Assembly: GCA_965204235.1 (NCBI GenBank)
Contig: OZ241979.1
Coordinates: 3,596,001-3,660,000 of the forward strand
Direction of reading: 5' to 3'
Source: JAJDTQ01 sp965204235
GTDB lineage: Bacteria > Desulfobacterota > Binatia > UBA9968 > JAJDTQ01
Length of the DNA: 64,000 bases
Positions within the stretch are counted from its first letter, which is position 1. The number at the start of each line of letters is the position of its first letter. The position numbers were made by a program, and so were the translations under genes. Under the pieces are notes generated by a model, which saw only the letters and a program-made list of their open reading frames with translations, was not told where the DNA came from and ran no database searches. Below are positions 25,614-34,893 of the stretch, in pieces.

Positions 25614-26857
25614 ATGGGCATGTTGTTTCACAGGCTGAAGTTCTCGGGTCTCCTGTCCTTCGGGCCGGCCGGCATCGACTTGCCGATGGAGCCGCTGACC
25701 GTCCTGATTGGCCCGAACGGTTCGGGGAAATCGAACTTGCTGGAGGCGATCTCATTACTCCGGGCGGCGCCGCGTGGCGTCTCGGAACCCATCTCACGCA
25801 CGGGCGGCCTTCGGGAGTGGCTGTGGAAGGGGCCGGAGACGCTGCATTCGATCTCCTTGGAGGCCATCGTTGACTATCCGCCGACCGAAACGTTGCGGCA
25901 TTCGCTGATTTTGACCGACCAGGGTGGACGGCCGTTAGTGGCCGACGAACGGGTCGATCCCTCGAAGAAACACCGGGAGAAGCGTATTGGACAGTCTTAC
26001 TATCGTCCTCCCCGGGGCGCGCAAGCTGCATGGGAGACCGCGGAAGTCAACCCACGCATGCTGGCGGAGTTGAGGAAAGAGCATCCGGGCGAAGGGCCGC
26101 CCCCGCTTATGATACGGCGGTCTCGGCGAAGTGCAATCGAGTTCGCGAGCGAATTCGAACCGCACGAATCCCTGCTCGCTCATGCTGCGATTCCACAGTA
26201 TCCGGCGCTATGGCATCTGAAGGAGCAATACAGGCGCGTCCGTCTCTACCGGAACTGGTCGTTCGGACCCCATGCGAACTCACGTCAGCCATGCAGCGCG
26301 CATGAGCATAGCGATTTTCTGGACGAAGGCGGCGGGAACCTGCCGCTTGTGCTGTCACAACTGCACGGCGCGTACAAGAAAACATTCTTGAATGCATTGA
26401 GTCAGCTATTCGATGGCATCGTCGATGTGCAGTGCCCGGTGACGGGCGGCACGGTGGGGTTGTTCCTGGAAGAAGCCGGCAACCGCTCGATCCCGGCTAC
26501 CCGGCTCTCGGACGGGACGCTGCGTTACCTTTGCCTGCTTGTGACCCTGCTGCATCCCGAACCGCCCCCCTGATCTGTATCGAGGAGCCGGAATTGGGCT
26601 TGCATCCGGACCTGCTGCCGACGTTGATCGACTTGATGCGAGAAGCATCGGAACGTACGCAACTGATCGTAACGACACACTCGGACGTGCTTGTGGATGC
26701 CCTGACAGACAGGCCGGAAAACGTCGTCGTTTGCGAGAAGCACTACGGGCAGACGGAAATGCGTCGTCTCGACAAGGACGATCTGACGAAGTGGCTGAAG
26801 GACTACAGACTTGGCAACCTTTGGACTTCGGGCGAGTTGGGCGGCAACCGATGGTAA
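25614..26857 (+). pseudogene. AAA family ATPase (SMC/RecF-like), frameshifted at a C6 tract
   Basis: The first frame (25614-26573) opens with MGMLFHRLKFSGLLSFGPAGI and a Walker A GPNGSGKS (33-40), and runs to the signature-like ATRLSDGTLRYLCLLVTLL. It stops at 26571 just after a run of six C. The second frame continues without a gap with PLICIEEPELGLHPDLLPTLID (Walker B) and TTHSDVLVDALTD to 26857. One extra C in the run would restore a single protein of about 414 residues. The family (overcoming-lysogenization or SMC-type ATPases, AAA_21) usually pairs with a DUF4276 gene, as here. The frameshift may be a real mutation, a sequencing indel or slippage. Since the downstream partner is also damaged, decay is the simplest reading. 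Confidence 0.85.
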
Positions 26858-27123
26858 CGGCAACGCTGTACATCGAAGGAGGCGGAGAGGGCAAGGAGCT
26901 TCGTGTCCGTTTTCGGGAAGGCTGGAGAAAGTTCCTCAACTCCGCTGGCGTTGGCGGCAGGACGAGGGTCCTCGAAGCGCTCGGACGCGCCACCGCTTCA
27001 TGCCGTAAATCCTATTCCAAGGGCAAAGTCTCTTTCGAATTGCTGGCGCAAGTCGATCCCGCTCGTGTCGAAGCCGCCTGCCCGCACGCCAAGGCATTCC
27101 TGAGTGGGTTGAGAGGGTTGTGA
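26851..27123 (+). pseudogene. DUF4276 family protein with internal deletion
   Basis: Ninety codons starting at ATG 26851, overlapping the ATPase stop by seven bases. The first part (MVTATLYIEGGGEGKELRVRFREGWRKFLNSAG) is the DUF4276 N-terminus. From about residue 40 it jumps to the family's C-terminal helix (RVLEALGRATASC, SYSKGKVSFELLAQVDP, VEAACPHAKAF). Full-length members are about 200 residues, so about 100 residues of the TOPRIM-like centre are missing, in frame. The product is probably non-functional. DUF4276 proteins are partners of AAA ATPases in putative defence or toxin modules. Confidence 0.75.
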
Positions 27124-27145
27124 TGTCGGCCCTCTCTCGTCGATA

Positions 27146-28320
27146 GTGCGTCCTCCGTCCGCCACGTTCCTCCGCTCGCGCGGCCGGCGTCTTCGCGCCG
27201 CGGCCCGGGACCTGGGTCACGAGCGGCTCAAGCTGCTGGGCGTCGTCACCGGCGGACACATGATGATCCACTGGTTCCAGCAGTTGTTCCCGGTGGCGCT
27301 GCCGTTCATCAAGGCCGGTCTGGGTCTCAGTGCGGTCCAGACGGGGGCCCTGGCCACTGCGCGCCAGTTCGGGCAGGGGACCCTCAACCTGCCCGCGGGC
27401 ATGCTGGCGGACGCGCTGCACCGCTACCGGGACGTGATCCTGGCCTCGTCGCTGGTGTTCATGGGCGTGGCCTACCTGCTCTTCGGCAGCCGCGGCGGCT
27501 TCGGGACCGCCTTTGCGGCCAGCGTGCTCATCGGGTTCGGCACCGCGCTGTGGCATCCCACCGCGGCCGCGACCCTCACCTCGAAGTTCCCCGAGCGCCG
27601 GGGCACGGCCATGTCGGTCCACGGCACCGGGGCCACGTTGAGCGACAGCCTGGCGCCGTTGGCGCAGGGAGCGCTGCTCACGGTCCTGCCGTGGGAGGGG
27701 ATCCTCTGGTGGCAGATCGTTCCGGGGGTCCTCTTCGGCTTCCTGGTCCTGCGCGGCCTGTTCGGGGCGTTCCGGCCGGAGCCCGCCGGGGCTTCCTCAC
27801 CATGGGGCGCGTGGTGATCCTGACCTTCCTGCCCATCTACCTGGTCGAGGATCTGCGTTTCTCGGCCAACGCGCTGGGCCTCTACATCATGCTGCTCCAC
27901 GTCATGGGGATCTTCTCCCAGACCGTCCTGGGCTATCTCTCCGACCGGTACGGCAGGAAGCCGGTGCTGGTCCCCTCCATGCTCGCGTTGGGCGTCCTGT
28001 ACGTGCTGCTCGCCGTGGCCCCGCCGGTGGCGGCCCTGACCCTGGTCATCATCGCCATGGGCACTTTCTTCTACACCCTGATGAACGTGCTCACCGCGGC
28101 GATCTCGGACGTGGCCGGGGCCAACGTCCAGGCGTCTTCCCAGGGTCTCACCACCGTCGTCGCCCAAGTCGCGGTGCTGCCCACCCCGGTCATCGCCGGG
28201 TACCTGGCCGACCGCTACGGCATGGGGTCGGCGTTCGTCCTGGCGGGCGCGTTCGTCTTCCTGGCGGCGCTCTGTCTCGCGCCGTTGCAGCTCTACGGGG
28301 GAGACCGGACTGGCTCCTAG
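27146..28320 (+). pseudogene. MFS transporter, disrupted
   Basis: The first six-helix half is read in one frame from 27146 to 27817 (LKLLGVVTGGHMMIHWFQQLFPVALPF onward, with GTALWHPTAAATL). The second half is in a different frame from about 27787 to 28320 (MGRVVILTFLPIYLVEDLRFSANALG to LQLYGG). The cytoplasmic loop between the halves is much shorter than usual, so the junction is a deletion that also shifts frame. An in-frame ATG at 27802 could allow the second half to be made alone, but it would lack half of the transporter. The homologous pattern is of fosmidomycin-resistance-like MFS carriers. Confidence 0.8.
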
Positions 28321-28812
28321 TGTGCTGTTCCACAGATGAGCGGTATAATCATGGCTGAAGCTGCGAAAGGAGGTGCTTCGGGATTTCGTGTGGGTTATCA
28401 CACTCCCTCCCATGCGAGGAAGTCCGATTTCCACCTTACTGCCCCCGGTTCGGTATTGCAGGGAACTCCGATCCCCTCACAGCGGAGAATTCCGATCCCC
28501 TCCCCCCTTGAGGGGGAGGGTTAGGGAGGGGGGTCTCCGCGCCCCCGGACCCATGGGCGCCAGCCCCAACGCACAGACGGCTGAAACGGGTTGGCCGGTC
28601 CGTGTAGAGGACTCTTCCCCGCAACCCCGCCGTACCCCTCCCTGTCCCTCCCCCTCAAGGGGGGAGGGTACGCTCACCCGTGACACCCTGCTTGCACGTA
28701 CACCCGTGCACCCCGCCCACACGAAAGCCTGAAGAGCCCGGAAGGAGTCCAGCCATGCCCCCATTTCGTCCACTGGAGGTCATTTTCTCTTATTCCCGGG
28801 ACAGCACACTAG
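28317..28812. mobile_element. MITE-like element with 15-bp terminal inverted repeats, TA-flanked
   Basis: Left end CTAGTGTGCTGTTCC (28317-28331) and right end GGGACAGCACACTAG (28798-28812) are inverted copies with one mismatch. If TA is the duplicated target, the pattern is that of IS630/Tc1-mariner-type elements. No transposase is inside; the about 500 bases contain only repeat sequence and G/C-rich palindromes. The left end starts at the stop codon of the MFS remnant. Confidence 0.65.
28490..28530. repeat. CCCTCCCCC-TTGA-GGGGGAGGG palindrome (first copy)
   Basis: A hairpin-forming C-run/G-run palindrome inside the MITE-like element. An inverted relative lies at about 28645-28670, and a third at 38720-38745 shares the upstream TTGCAG(C/G)GAACTCCGAT. 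Confidence 0.6.
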
Positions 28813-30810
28813 CCCGAAGTTCTTGAGGCCGAACGGGGTTGGATTCTCCCTAACCCATTGATAATACTAAGGAAACGGCTTGCGGGGCGTCGATTCCGGC
28901 GTCAAACTGTAGTCACTAAAAATGAATAATGTCTATTGACATTCCCTCTTGCATCGTTGTATCATGCAGCATGCCTCGTCGTAACCAGGTCGTTCACGTC
29001 GTTACCACACGGAGACGCTACAGGGACCGCACCTACGAGACCCACCTGCTCCGCCGCTCCTACCGGGAAGAGGGCAAGGTCAAGAACGAGACCCTCGGCA
29101 ACATCTCCCATCTGCCTCCCCATCTCATCGACATCATCCGCCGCACCCTGCGGGGCGATACCTTCGTCTCCGCCAGGGACAACCCGGCCATTTTGCGCTC
29201 CCGTCCCCACGGCCACGTGGCCGCAGTGCTCGGGGCCATGGAGAAGCTCGGTCTCCCTCGCTTGATGAGCGCACGCCGGAGCCCGGAGCGGGACCGGTGC
29301 ACGGCCCTGATCGTCTCCCGCCTGCTCGCTGCCGGCTCCAAGCTGGCCACTGCCCGCGCTCTCCATCCCGAAACCGCCACCTCCACCCTGGGCGAGAGAC
29401 TGGCCTTGGATGACGTGAGTGCAGAGGACTTCTACTCGGCCATGGACTGGCTGCTCCCACGCCAGGAGACCATGGAGAAGGCCCTGGCGCAACGCCACCT
29501 GCATGACGGCACCCTGGTGCTCTACGACGTGAGTTCCAGCTACCTGGAAGGACGGCACTGTGAACTGGCGCGTCCGGGCTACTCCCGGGACGGTCGGAAG
29601 GGAACCTTGCAGATCGTCTATGGGCTGTTGTGCAATGCCGAGGGCTGTCCGGTGGCAGTGGAGGTCTATGCGGGCAACACCGCAGACCCCAGGACCTTGT
29701 CGGATCAGATTGCCAAGCTGCGCACCCGCTTTGCACTCAAGCGCGTGGTGTTCGTGGCTGACCGGGGCTTGCTCACCAGTGCGCGCATCGACTCCGAACT
29801 GCGCCCGGTGCAAGGGCTGGACTGGGTGAGCGCGCTGCGCAGCCAGGAAGTGCGCCAACTGGTGGACCGGGACGGGCCGCTGCAACTGTCCCTGTTCGAC
29901 CGGCGGGACCTGGCCGAGATACGCCATCCCGACTTCCCGGGGGAGCGGCTCGTGGCCTGCATGAATCCTCTGTTGCGGGTCGAGCGGGCGCGCAAGCGCG
30001 AGGACCTGCTCCAGGCCACCGAACGCCAACTCGACAAGATCGTTGCCGCAGTCTCCCGACCGCAGCGCCCTCTGCGAGGCGCCCACAAGATCGGGGAACG
30101 GCTGGGCCGGGTGATCCACCAGTACAAGATGGCCAAGCACTTCGAGACCGAGGTCACCGATACTTCGTTCCACTACCGGCGCAAGACCGACCGCATCGAG
30201 GCCGAAGCCCGTCTGGACGGCATCTACGTGATTCGTACCTCCGTGGACTCCCAAACCCTGGACGCCACGGAGGCGGTCCACGCCTACAAGCGTCTGGCCA
30301 CGGTCGAACGCGCCTTCCGCTGCCTCAAGACCATCGACCTGCACGTGCGCCCCATCTACCACCGACTCGGCCATCGCGTGCGAGCCCACGTGTTCCTGTG
30401 CATGCTTGCTTATCATGTGGAGTGGCATATGCGCCGCTGGCTCGCCCCCCTCCTGTTCGCGGATGACGACCCCCACCCTTCCCCCACACCACGCCCCTCC
30501 CCCGTACAGGCCCCGGAACGCTCCCCGAGCGCCCAACACAAGGCCAGCACCCGGCGCACCACCCACTGCGAGTTCCCGGTGCATCACTTCCGGGGCTTGC
30601 TCGATCATCTCGCCACCCTCACCCAGAACACCATGCGGATGCACGGTTCCGCAGACACCTTCGAGCTGCTCACCGTGCCCACACCCATCCAGAGAAAAGC
30701 CTTCGACCTCATCGGCGTCCCACTCTCAATGTAGTCAGAAACTCATCCTCTCCCCAGACTAAAACCTAATGAAAACAACCACTTCACTTGTCATCACGCC
30801 AGAACTTCGG
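28813..30810 (+). mobile_element. IS1634-type insertion sequence
   Basis: The element is bounded by inverted repeats, CCGAAGTTCTT on the left (from 28814) and AGAACTTCGG on the right (30801-30810). It is flanked by a direct repeat ACTAG (28808-28812 and 30811-30815), consistent with a 5-bp target duplication. The left ACTAG is also the outer end of the MITE-like element, so the IS appears to have inserted at that end. The single gene inside is the transposase. Confidence 0.75.
28971..30734 (+). CDS. IS1634 family transposase (IS4 superfamily, DDE)
   Basis: A 587-residue DDE transposase. The acidic triad is visible as Asp186 in LVLYDVSSSYLEG, Asp264 in VVFVADRGLLTSARI and Glu446 in LATVERAFRCLKT, spaced as in IS1634/IS1549 proteins. 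The ATG at 28971 gives MPRRNQVVHV; a reading from 28929 adds 14 unlikely residues. The frame is intact to a stop 76 bases from the right inverted repeat, so the copy may still be active. A proline-rich stretch around residues 500-530 is a family-tolerated insertion. Confidence 0.93.
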   Translation: MPRRNQVVHVVTTRRRYRDRTYETHLLRRSYREEGKVKNETLGNISHLPPHLIDIIRRTLRGDTFVSARDNPAILRSRPHGHVAAVLGAMEKLGLPRLMSARRSPERDRCTALIVSRLLAAGSKLATARALHPETATSTLGERLALDDVSAEDFYSAMDWLLPRQETMEKALAQRHLHDGTLVLYDVSSSYLEGRHCELARPGYSRDGRKGTLQIVYGLLCNAEGCPVAVEVYAGNTADPRTLSDQIAKLRTRFALKRVVFVADRGLLTSARIDSELRPVQGLDWVSALRSQEVRQLVDRDGPLQLSLFDRRDLAEIRHPDFPGERLVACMNPLLRVERARKREDLLQATERQLDKIVAAVSRPQRPLRGAHKIGERLGRVIHQYKMAKHFETEVTDTSFHYRRKTDRIEAEARLDGIYVIRTSVDSQTLDATEAVHAYKRLATVERAFRCLKTIDLHVRPIYHRLGHRVRAHVFLCMLAYHVEWHMRRWLAPLLFADDDPHPSPTPRPSPVQAPERSPSAQHKASTRRTTHCEFPVHHFRGLLDHLATLTQNTMRMHGSADTFELLTVPTPIQRKAFDLIGVPLSM

Positions 30811-30841
30811 ACTAGCCGCGGAGCCGCACGGCTTTCGGGCG

Positions 30842-31381
30842 TCAGCGCGGCGCGCTCCTCCGGCGGAGGTTCCACGTGAACACGACCGCGGTGTACGCGA
30901 ACACCAGGTTGCCCGTCCACCATGTCCAGGCCGAGGACCGGGCCGAGTCCAACCAGAGTCCCAAGGCCACGGCGCCCACCAGCAGGTAGTAGAGCACGCC
31001 CGCGGCCTTTCCCGGAAGGTCCTCCCGGAGTCGGGGCCGGCGGTCGGACGGCGCGGTCCGGTTCCGGTAGAGGAACTGCGTTCCGAGGGCCGCCACTCCC
31101 AGGGGCACCCAGTATCCCAACCGTCCCAGCCATGCCGCGGCCAGCAGGCCGGAGGCGTTGAACAGCATGTCCGCCAGCGCGTCCAGCCGTCCCCACGCGG
31201 GGCTCGGGGCTCCGGCCTTGCGCGCGAAGTACCCGTCTAGCAGGTCCGACAGGGCCGTGAGCAGGTAGAGGAGCAGGAGCAGCGCGCCCGCGGCGCCGGA
31301 TGCGCCGCGATGGGCTTCGAACATGAGGTAGATGAAGGGGAGGGGGACGGCAAAGCGTCCCAGGGTCAGGCCGTTGGCCAA
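30842..31381 (-). CDS. CDP-alcohol phosphatidyltransferase family protein
   Basis: A 179-residue or slightly longer membrane enzyme transferring a phosphoalcohol from a CDP-alcohol. The signature SDLLDGYFARKAG...GRLDALADML supplies the metal-binding aspartates (Asp46, Asp49, Asp67, Asp71). Several hydrophobic helices follow. The start is uncertain: the listed TTG at 31381 leaves a very short N-terminus, and the frame continues upstream as far as the end of the preceding gene. It ends just downstream (in its own direction) of the IS right end. Confidence 0.85.
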   Translation of the reverse strand: MANGLTLGRFAVPLPFIYLMFEAHRGASGAAGALLLLLYLLTALSDLLDGYFARKAGAPSPAWGRLDALADMLFNASGLLAAAWLGRLGYWVPLGVAALGTQFLYRNRTAPSDRRPRLREDLPGKAAGVLYYLLVGAVALGLWLDSARSSAWTWWTGNLVFAYTAVVFTWNLRRRSAPR

Positions 31382-31422
31382 GCCGCGGTAGAACCCGGAA
31401 ACCGGCGCCTCGGCCCCGCGGT

Positions 31423-31941
31423 TCAGTGGATCGGCTCCATGAGCGCTCCGCAGCCTTCACACTTCCGGTTCGCTTCGTTGTTCCAGAAGCGCTCGAAAAT
31501 GGGCGGAAGCTGGGCCACGATGTCGCTGAGCTGCACCGCTTCCTCGTAGATCTTCGCGTGGCAGCCGTCGCAGTACCACTGGAACAGGTCGAGCTCGCCC
31601 TCGCGCCGCCGGCGTTCGATGACGAGGCCTACCGTGTCCGCGCGCCGCTGCGGCGAATGAGGCACCTTGGGAGGAAGCAGGAAGATCTCGCCCGCGCGGA
31701 TGGGAACGTCCCGGGGCGCGCCGTCCTCCATGATCCGCAGCGTCATGTCGCCTTCGAGCTGGTAGAAGAACTCTTCGCCCTCGTCCACGTGGTAGTCCTT
31801 GCGGGTGTTGGGTCCGCCCACCACCATGACGATGAACTCGGTGTCCTCGTACACCACCTGGTTGCCCACCGGCGGCTTGAGCAGGTGACGGTGCTCGTCG
31901 ATCCATTTGGCGAAATGGAAAGGGGGGGTGATGCGGCTCAT
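31423..31941 (-). CDS. nbaC: 3-hydroxyanthranilate 3,4-dioxygenase
   Basis: A 172-residue cupin that opens the ring of 3-hydroxyanthranilate in kynurenine/tryptophan or 2-nitrobenzoate degradation. The iron ligands His51, Glu57 and His95 and the substrate residues Arg47, Arg99 and Glu110 fall at the same numbers as in the characterised Cupriavidus enzyme. The C-terminal rubredoxin-like site is present (Cys124, Cys127, Cys161, Cys164). The start at 31941 follows GGAGGGAGG. No other kynurenine-pathway gene is nearby, although the amidohydrolases in the window belong to the superfamily that includes the next enzyme (ACMS decarboxylase). Confidence 0.95.
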   Translation of the reverse strand: MSRITPPFHFAKWIDEHRHLLKPPVGNQVVYEDTEFIVMVVGGPNTRKDYHVDEGEEFFYQLEGDMTLRIMEDGAPRDVPIRAGEIFLLPPKVPHSPQRRADTVGLVIERRRREGELDLFQWYCDGCHAKIYEEAVQLSDIVAQLPPIFERFWNNEANRKCEGCGALMEPIH

Positions 31942-32019
31942 CTTCGTGTCCTCCCTCCAACGATACGTCGTCCGGACCTCCTTCCTTTGTAACATGGCCC
32001 GGCGCCGAAAGAAAGGAAA

Positions 32020-32553
32020 TCAGGCCCGGTCGGCAAGGCTCGCGGCCCAGTGGACCACTTCGTCCTGGGCCGTGTTCTGGGGCCCGGAGCCGGCCCGCCG
32101 GACCGCGGTCCGCGCCGCGTCCGCGCCCACGCCCATGGCGAGCAGCACGCACACCGCGAAAGTGCCGCTGCGGCCGATGCCCGCGGCGCAGTGCACGAGG
32201 ATGGTCTCCCGCGCGGCGAGCCGCCGGGCCGCCTTCTGCGCCAACGCCCAGAACGCTTCCCGGTCCGCGGGCGCTTCCAGGTCTTCCACCGGGAAGCTCT
32301 CGTGTTTCCACGGGGTCTTCCCTTCGTCGAGCGCGCGGGCGTACCGCGGCGACTTGTCGCGCAACTCCTCCGGGGGAACGAGGCAGATCACCCGCGCGAT
32401 CCGGTGCCGGCCGATGGCGCTCCACGCTTCCTCGAACGCCTCGTAGCGTCCCGGCATGCTGCCCAGGTACAGGCGGCCGGCCACCGTGTCGGGAAGCTCC
32501 ACCGCCCGGTACACGGGTGCAGGTCCGTGCGCGGGTGAGGCCACGCGGTTCAC
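32020..32553 (-). CDS. Dual-specificity protein phosphatase-like protein
   Basis: A 177-residue phosphatase with the P-loop HCAAGIGRSGT (Cys122, Arg128) and an upstream general acid, probably Asp91 in FPVEDLEAP. It would hydrolyse phosphotyrosine, phosphoserine or a phosphorylated small molecule. The GTG start at 32553 overlaps the stop of the MetE-like gene (GTGA), so the two are coupled. No kinase is adjacent. Confidence 0.88.
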   Translation of the reverse strand: MNRVASPAHGPAPVYRAVELPDTVAGRLYLGSMPGRYEAFEEAWSAIGRHRIARVICLVPPEELRDKSPRYARALDEGKTPWKHESFPVEDLEAPADREAFWALAQKAARRLAARETILVHCAAGIGRSGTFAVCVLLAMGVGADAARTAVRRAGSGPQNTAQDEVVHWAASLADRA

Positions 32554-33560
32554 AGGGTCCGGCGCAATTCCGCGGCCGCCGCGGCCAGCAGCCTGGCCTT
32601 GGCCAGGGCCAGTTCACGGCTCACGGTCATGAGGCCGCAGTCGGGGGCCAGCAGCAGCTTATCGGGTTGCAGGTACCGGAGGGCCTCGCGCACCCGGCCC
32701 ACCACCGCTTCCACCGGCGGCGTCGGAACGTCGCCGGGGTCCACGCAGCCGAACATGACGAGCCGGTCCCTGCACGGCTCCAGGATGGCCGGGTCGTAGT
32801 TGCTGCGGGCGAACTCCACCGCAAAGCCGCCGACGCCGGTCCGGAGCAGCAACTCCAGCAGCCTGGGGTACTGGTACTCGTGCTGGAGCCCCTTGCCGCC
32901 GGGATAGCCGTAACACAGGTGGACGATGGTGGGGACGGTGATCCCCTCGACGCACCGGTCGAGGGCCCGGGCGCCATAGGCGGCCGCCTTCTCGTGGTAA
33001 CGGGTCATGGCGGGCTCGTCGATCTGGACCACGTCGCAGCCCGCGGCCTGGAGGTCCCGCAACTCCAGGTTGATGGCCGCGGCCACGTCCATGGCCAGGG
33101 CGGCCTCGTCGCCGTAGAACTCGTCGTAGGTGCTGTCCACCACGGTCATGGGACCGGGCACCGCCATCTTCACGGGCCGGCGTGTGCGCGCCTTGGCGAA
33201 CCGGAGGTCGTCCACTACGGCCGGGGTCCGGCGTTTGACGGCGCCGTACACCCGGGGCACCTGGTGGACCTCCTCGCGCCGCCGGTACATCCCCTTGGCG
33301 TGCCGGTTCACCGTGTCCACGCCGTCCAGCGAGTTCAGGACGTGGTCGATGAAGTGCGGGCGCCGCTGCTCCCCGTCGGTGACGAGGTCGAGCCCCGCCA
33401 GCTCCTGGTCGCGGATGGCCACCGCGGTGGCGTCGTCCAGGCCCTCCCGGAGCCGGTCGCCGTCCAGGTGGAAGGCGACTTGGCTGCGCGTGTGGGCGGC
33501 CAGCCATCCGGGCCGCGGAAAGCTGCCCACGGTGGTGGCGGCAATGGGCGGTAGCTGCAT
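32550..33560 (-). CDS. Cobalamin-independent methionine synthase family protein (MetE C-terminal domain-like)
   Basis: A 336-residue single-domain member of the MetE/UROD superfamily. Zinc ligands are visible as His214 and Cys216 (VHLCYGYPGG), Glu249 (FAVEF) and Cys308 (APDCGL), with IDEPA at about residue 180. The N-terminal MetE half, needed for methyltetrahydrofolate binding in the long form, is absent, as in archaeal-type short MetE or methylthiol transferases for xenobiotics. The ATG follows GGAGG. Methyl donor unknown. Confidence 0.88.
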   Translation of the reverse strand: MQLPPIAATTVGSFPRPGWLAAHTRSQVAFHLDGDRLREGLDDATAVAIRDQELAGLDLVTDGEQRRPHFIDHVLNSLDGVDTVNRHAKGMYRRREEVHQVPRVYGAVKRRTPAVVDDLRFAKARTRRPVKMAVPGPMTVVDSTYDEFYGDEAALAMDVAAAINLELRDLQAAGCDVVQIDEPAMTRYHEKAAAYGARALDRCVEGITVPTIVHLCYGYPGGKGLQHEYQYPRLLELLLRTGVGGFAVEFARSNYDPAILEPCRDRLVMFGCVDPGDVPTPPVEAVVGRVREALRYLQPDKLLLAPDCGLMTVSRELALAKARLLAAAAAELRRTL

Positions 33561-33615
33561 GGGAACCTCCGTTATTTCCGGCGCGTGACCGAGTCGGCGC
33601 GGACCTGCGGCCGCG

Positions 33616-34884
33616 TCACGCCGGGCGCGGCGCCGGGGCCAGACGGGGCCGCGGCGCAATCTGCATCACCAGGGCCGCGGCGAGGACCGCCATGGTAGCG
33701 CCGGCGAGGAACGCGTACCGGTATTCCCCGAAGTGGTCGTACACCACCCCGGCGCCGTAGCCTGCGACCGTGGCCCCGAGTTGATGCGCGAGGAAGATCC
33801 AGCCGAAGATCCGCGCCACCGCGTGGCGGCCGTAGGTGTCCGCGGCAATGGCCACGGTGGACGGGCCTGTGGCGTACCAGTCGATGCCGTAAACCGTGGC
33901 GAACAGGACGAGCCCGGGCAGGGTATCGACGAAGGGCAGCAGGACCAGCGAGCAGCCGCGCAGGAAGTAGGCCAGGGCCAGGACCTTGCGCGGGTCCACC
34001 CGGTCCACCAGCCAGCCCGCGCCCAGGGTGCCGACGAAGCTGATGCCGCCCATGACCCCCACCACGAGACCCGCCGTCACCTTGGCCACGCCCAGGTCGT
34101 CCACCACGTGGGGGATCAGGTGCAGGCCGATGAGCCCGTTGGCGGTCAGGCCGCAGACGAAGAAGCCGGCGCTCAACAGCCAGAACGTGGAGCTGTGGAA
34201 GGCGTCGCGGACGGGCGTGGCCGACGCCCGGGGCTCGGGCCGAGCCGCGTCGGCGCCGCGTTCCCGGCCGTAGGGCTCCAGCCCCACGTGGGCCGGCTCG
34301 TCGCGCATCCACATGGACACCAGCGCCATCAGGCCGAAAGCGACGGCGCCCATGAACAGCATGCTGCCGCGCCAGCCCGTGCTGACGATGGCCGCCATGA
34401 GCAGCGGCAGGAACACCATCTGTCCGGCGGCGTTGCCGTTGGTCAGGATGCCGATGGTGACCCCGCGGTGCTTCACGAACCAGCGGTTGGCCACCGCGGC
34501 CGCAAGCACCGGGGTGGCGCTGGCGCCGAAGCCCACCAGCAGGCCCCAGAACAGCAGGAGTTGCCACCAGTGCTGTACGATGGCCGTCCCCACCAGACCG
34601 GCGGTCACCAACCCCAGGGCATACACCACCACCTTGCGGACGCCGTGGCGGTCCACCAGCCAGCCTGCGGCCGGCGCGCCGATGCCGAACAGGAAGAGGT
34701 TGAGGCTGCCGGGTCCCGACACCGCGGCCCGGGACCAGCCGAACTCGGCTTCCAGCGGGTTGATCAACAGCGAGGCCGCGGAGCGGGTGCCCGCGGCCGT
34801 CAGGTTGACGCAGAACGTCAGCGCCACGACGACCCAGCCGTAGAAGAAGGGCACCGGGATCGGAGGTTGGCGCCGCGTCACCAC
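33616..34884 (-). CDS. MFS transporter (monocarboxylate/oxalate-formate-like)
   Basis: A 422-residue twelve-helix carrier. It begins with PFFYGWVVVALTFCVNL and carries AAGWLVDRHGVRKVV between helices 2 and 3 and VDRVDPRKVLAL in the second half, both MFS loop motifs. The family exports or imports organic anions. The start is a GTG at 34884. It sits between a MetE-like gene and two paralogous amidohydrolases on the same strand, and could carry their substrate. Confidence 0.9.
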   Translation of the reverse strand: MVTRRQPPIPVPFFYGWVVVALTFCVNLTAAGTRSAASLLINPLEAEFGWSRAAVSGPGSLNLFLFGIGAPAAGWLVDRHGVRKVVVYALGLVTAGLVGTAIVQHWWQLLLFWGLLVGFGASATPVLAAAVANRWFVKHRGVTIGILTNGNAAGQMVFLPLLMAAIVSTGWRGSMLFMGAVAFGLMALVSMWMRDEPAHVGLEPYGRERGADAARPEPRASATPVRDAFHSSTFWLLSAGFFVCGLTANGLIGLHLIPHVVDDLGVAKVTAGLVVGVMGGISFVGTLGAGWLVDRVDPRKVLALAYFLRGCSLVLLPFVDTLPGLVLFATVYGIDWYATGPSTVAIAADTYGRHAVARIFGWIFLAHQLGATVAGYGAGVVYDHFGEYRYAFLAGATMAVLAAALVMQIAPRPRLAPAPRPA

Positions 34885-34893
34885 CGCAGGCCG

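Noticed and set aside
28490..28670. C/G-run palindromes considered as terminators
   Set aside because: They lie in a non-coding mobile element, have no T tract and also recur away from gene ends.
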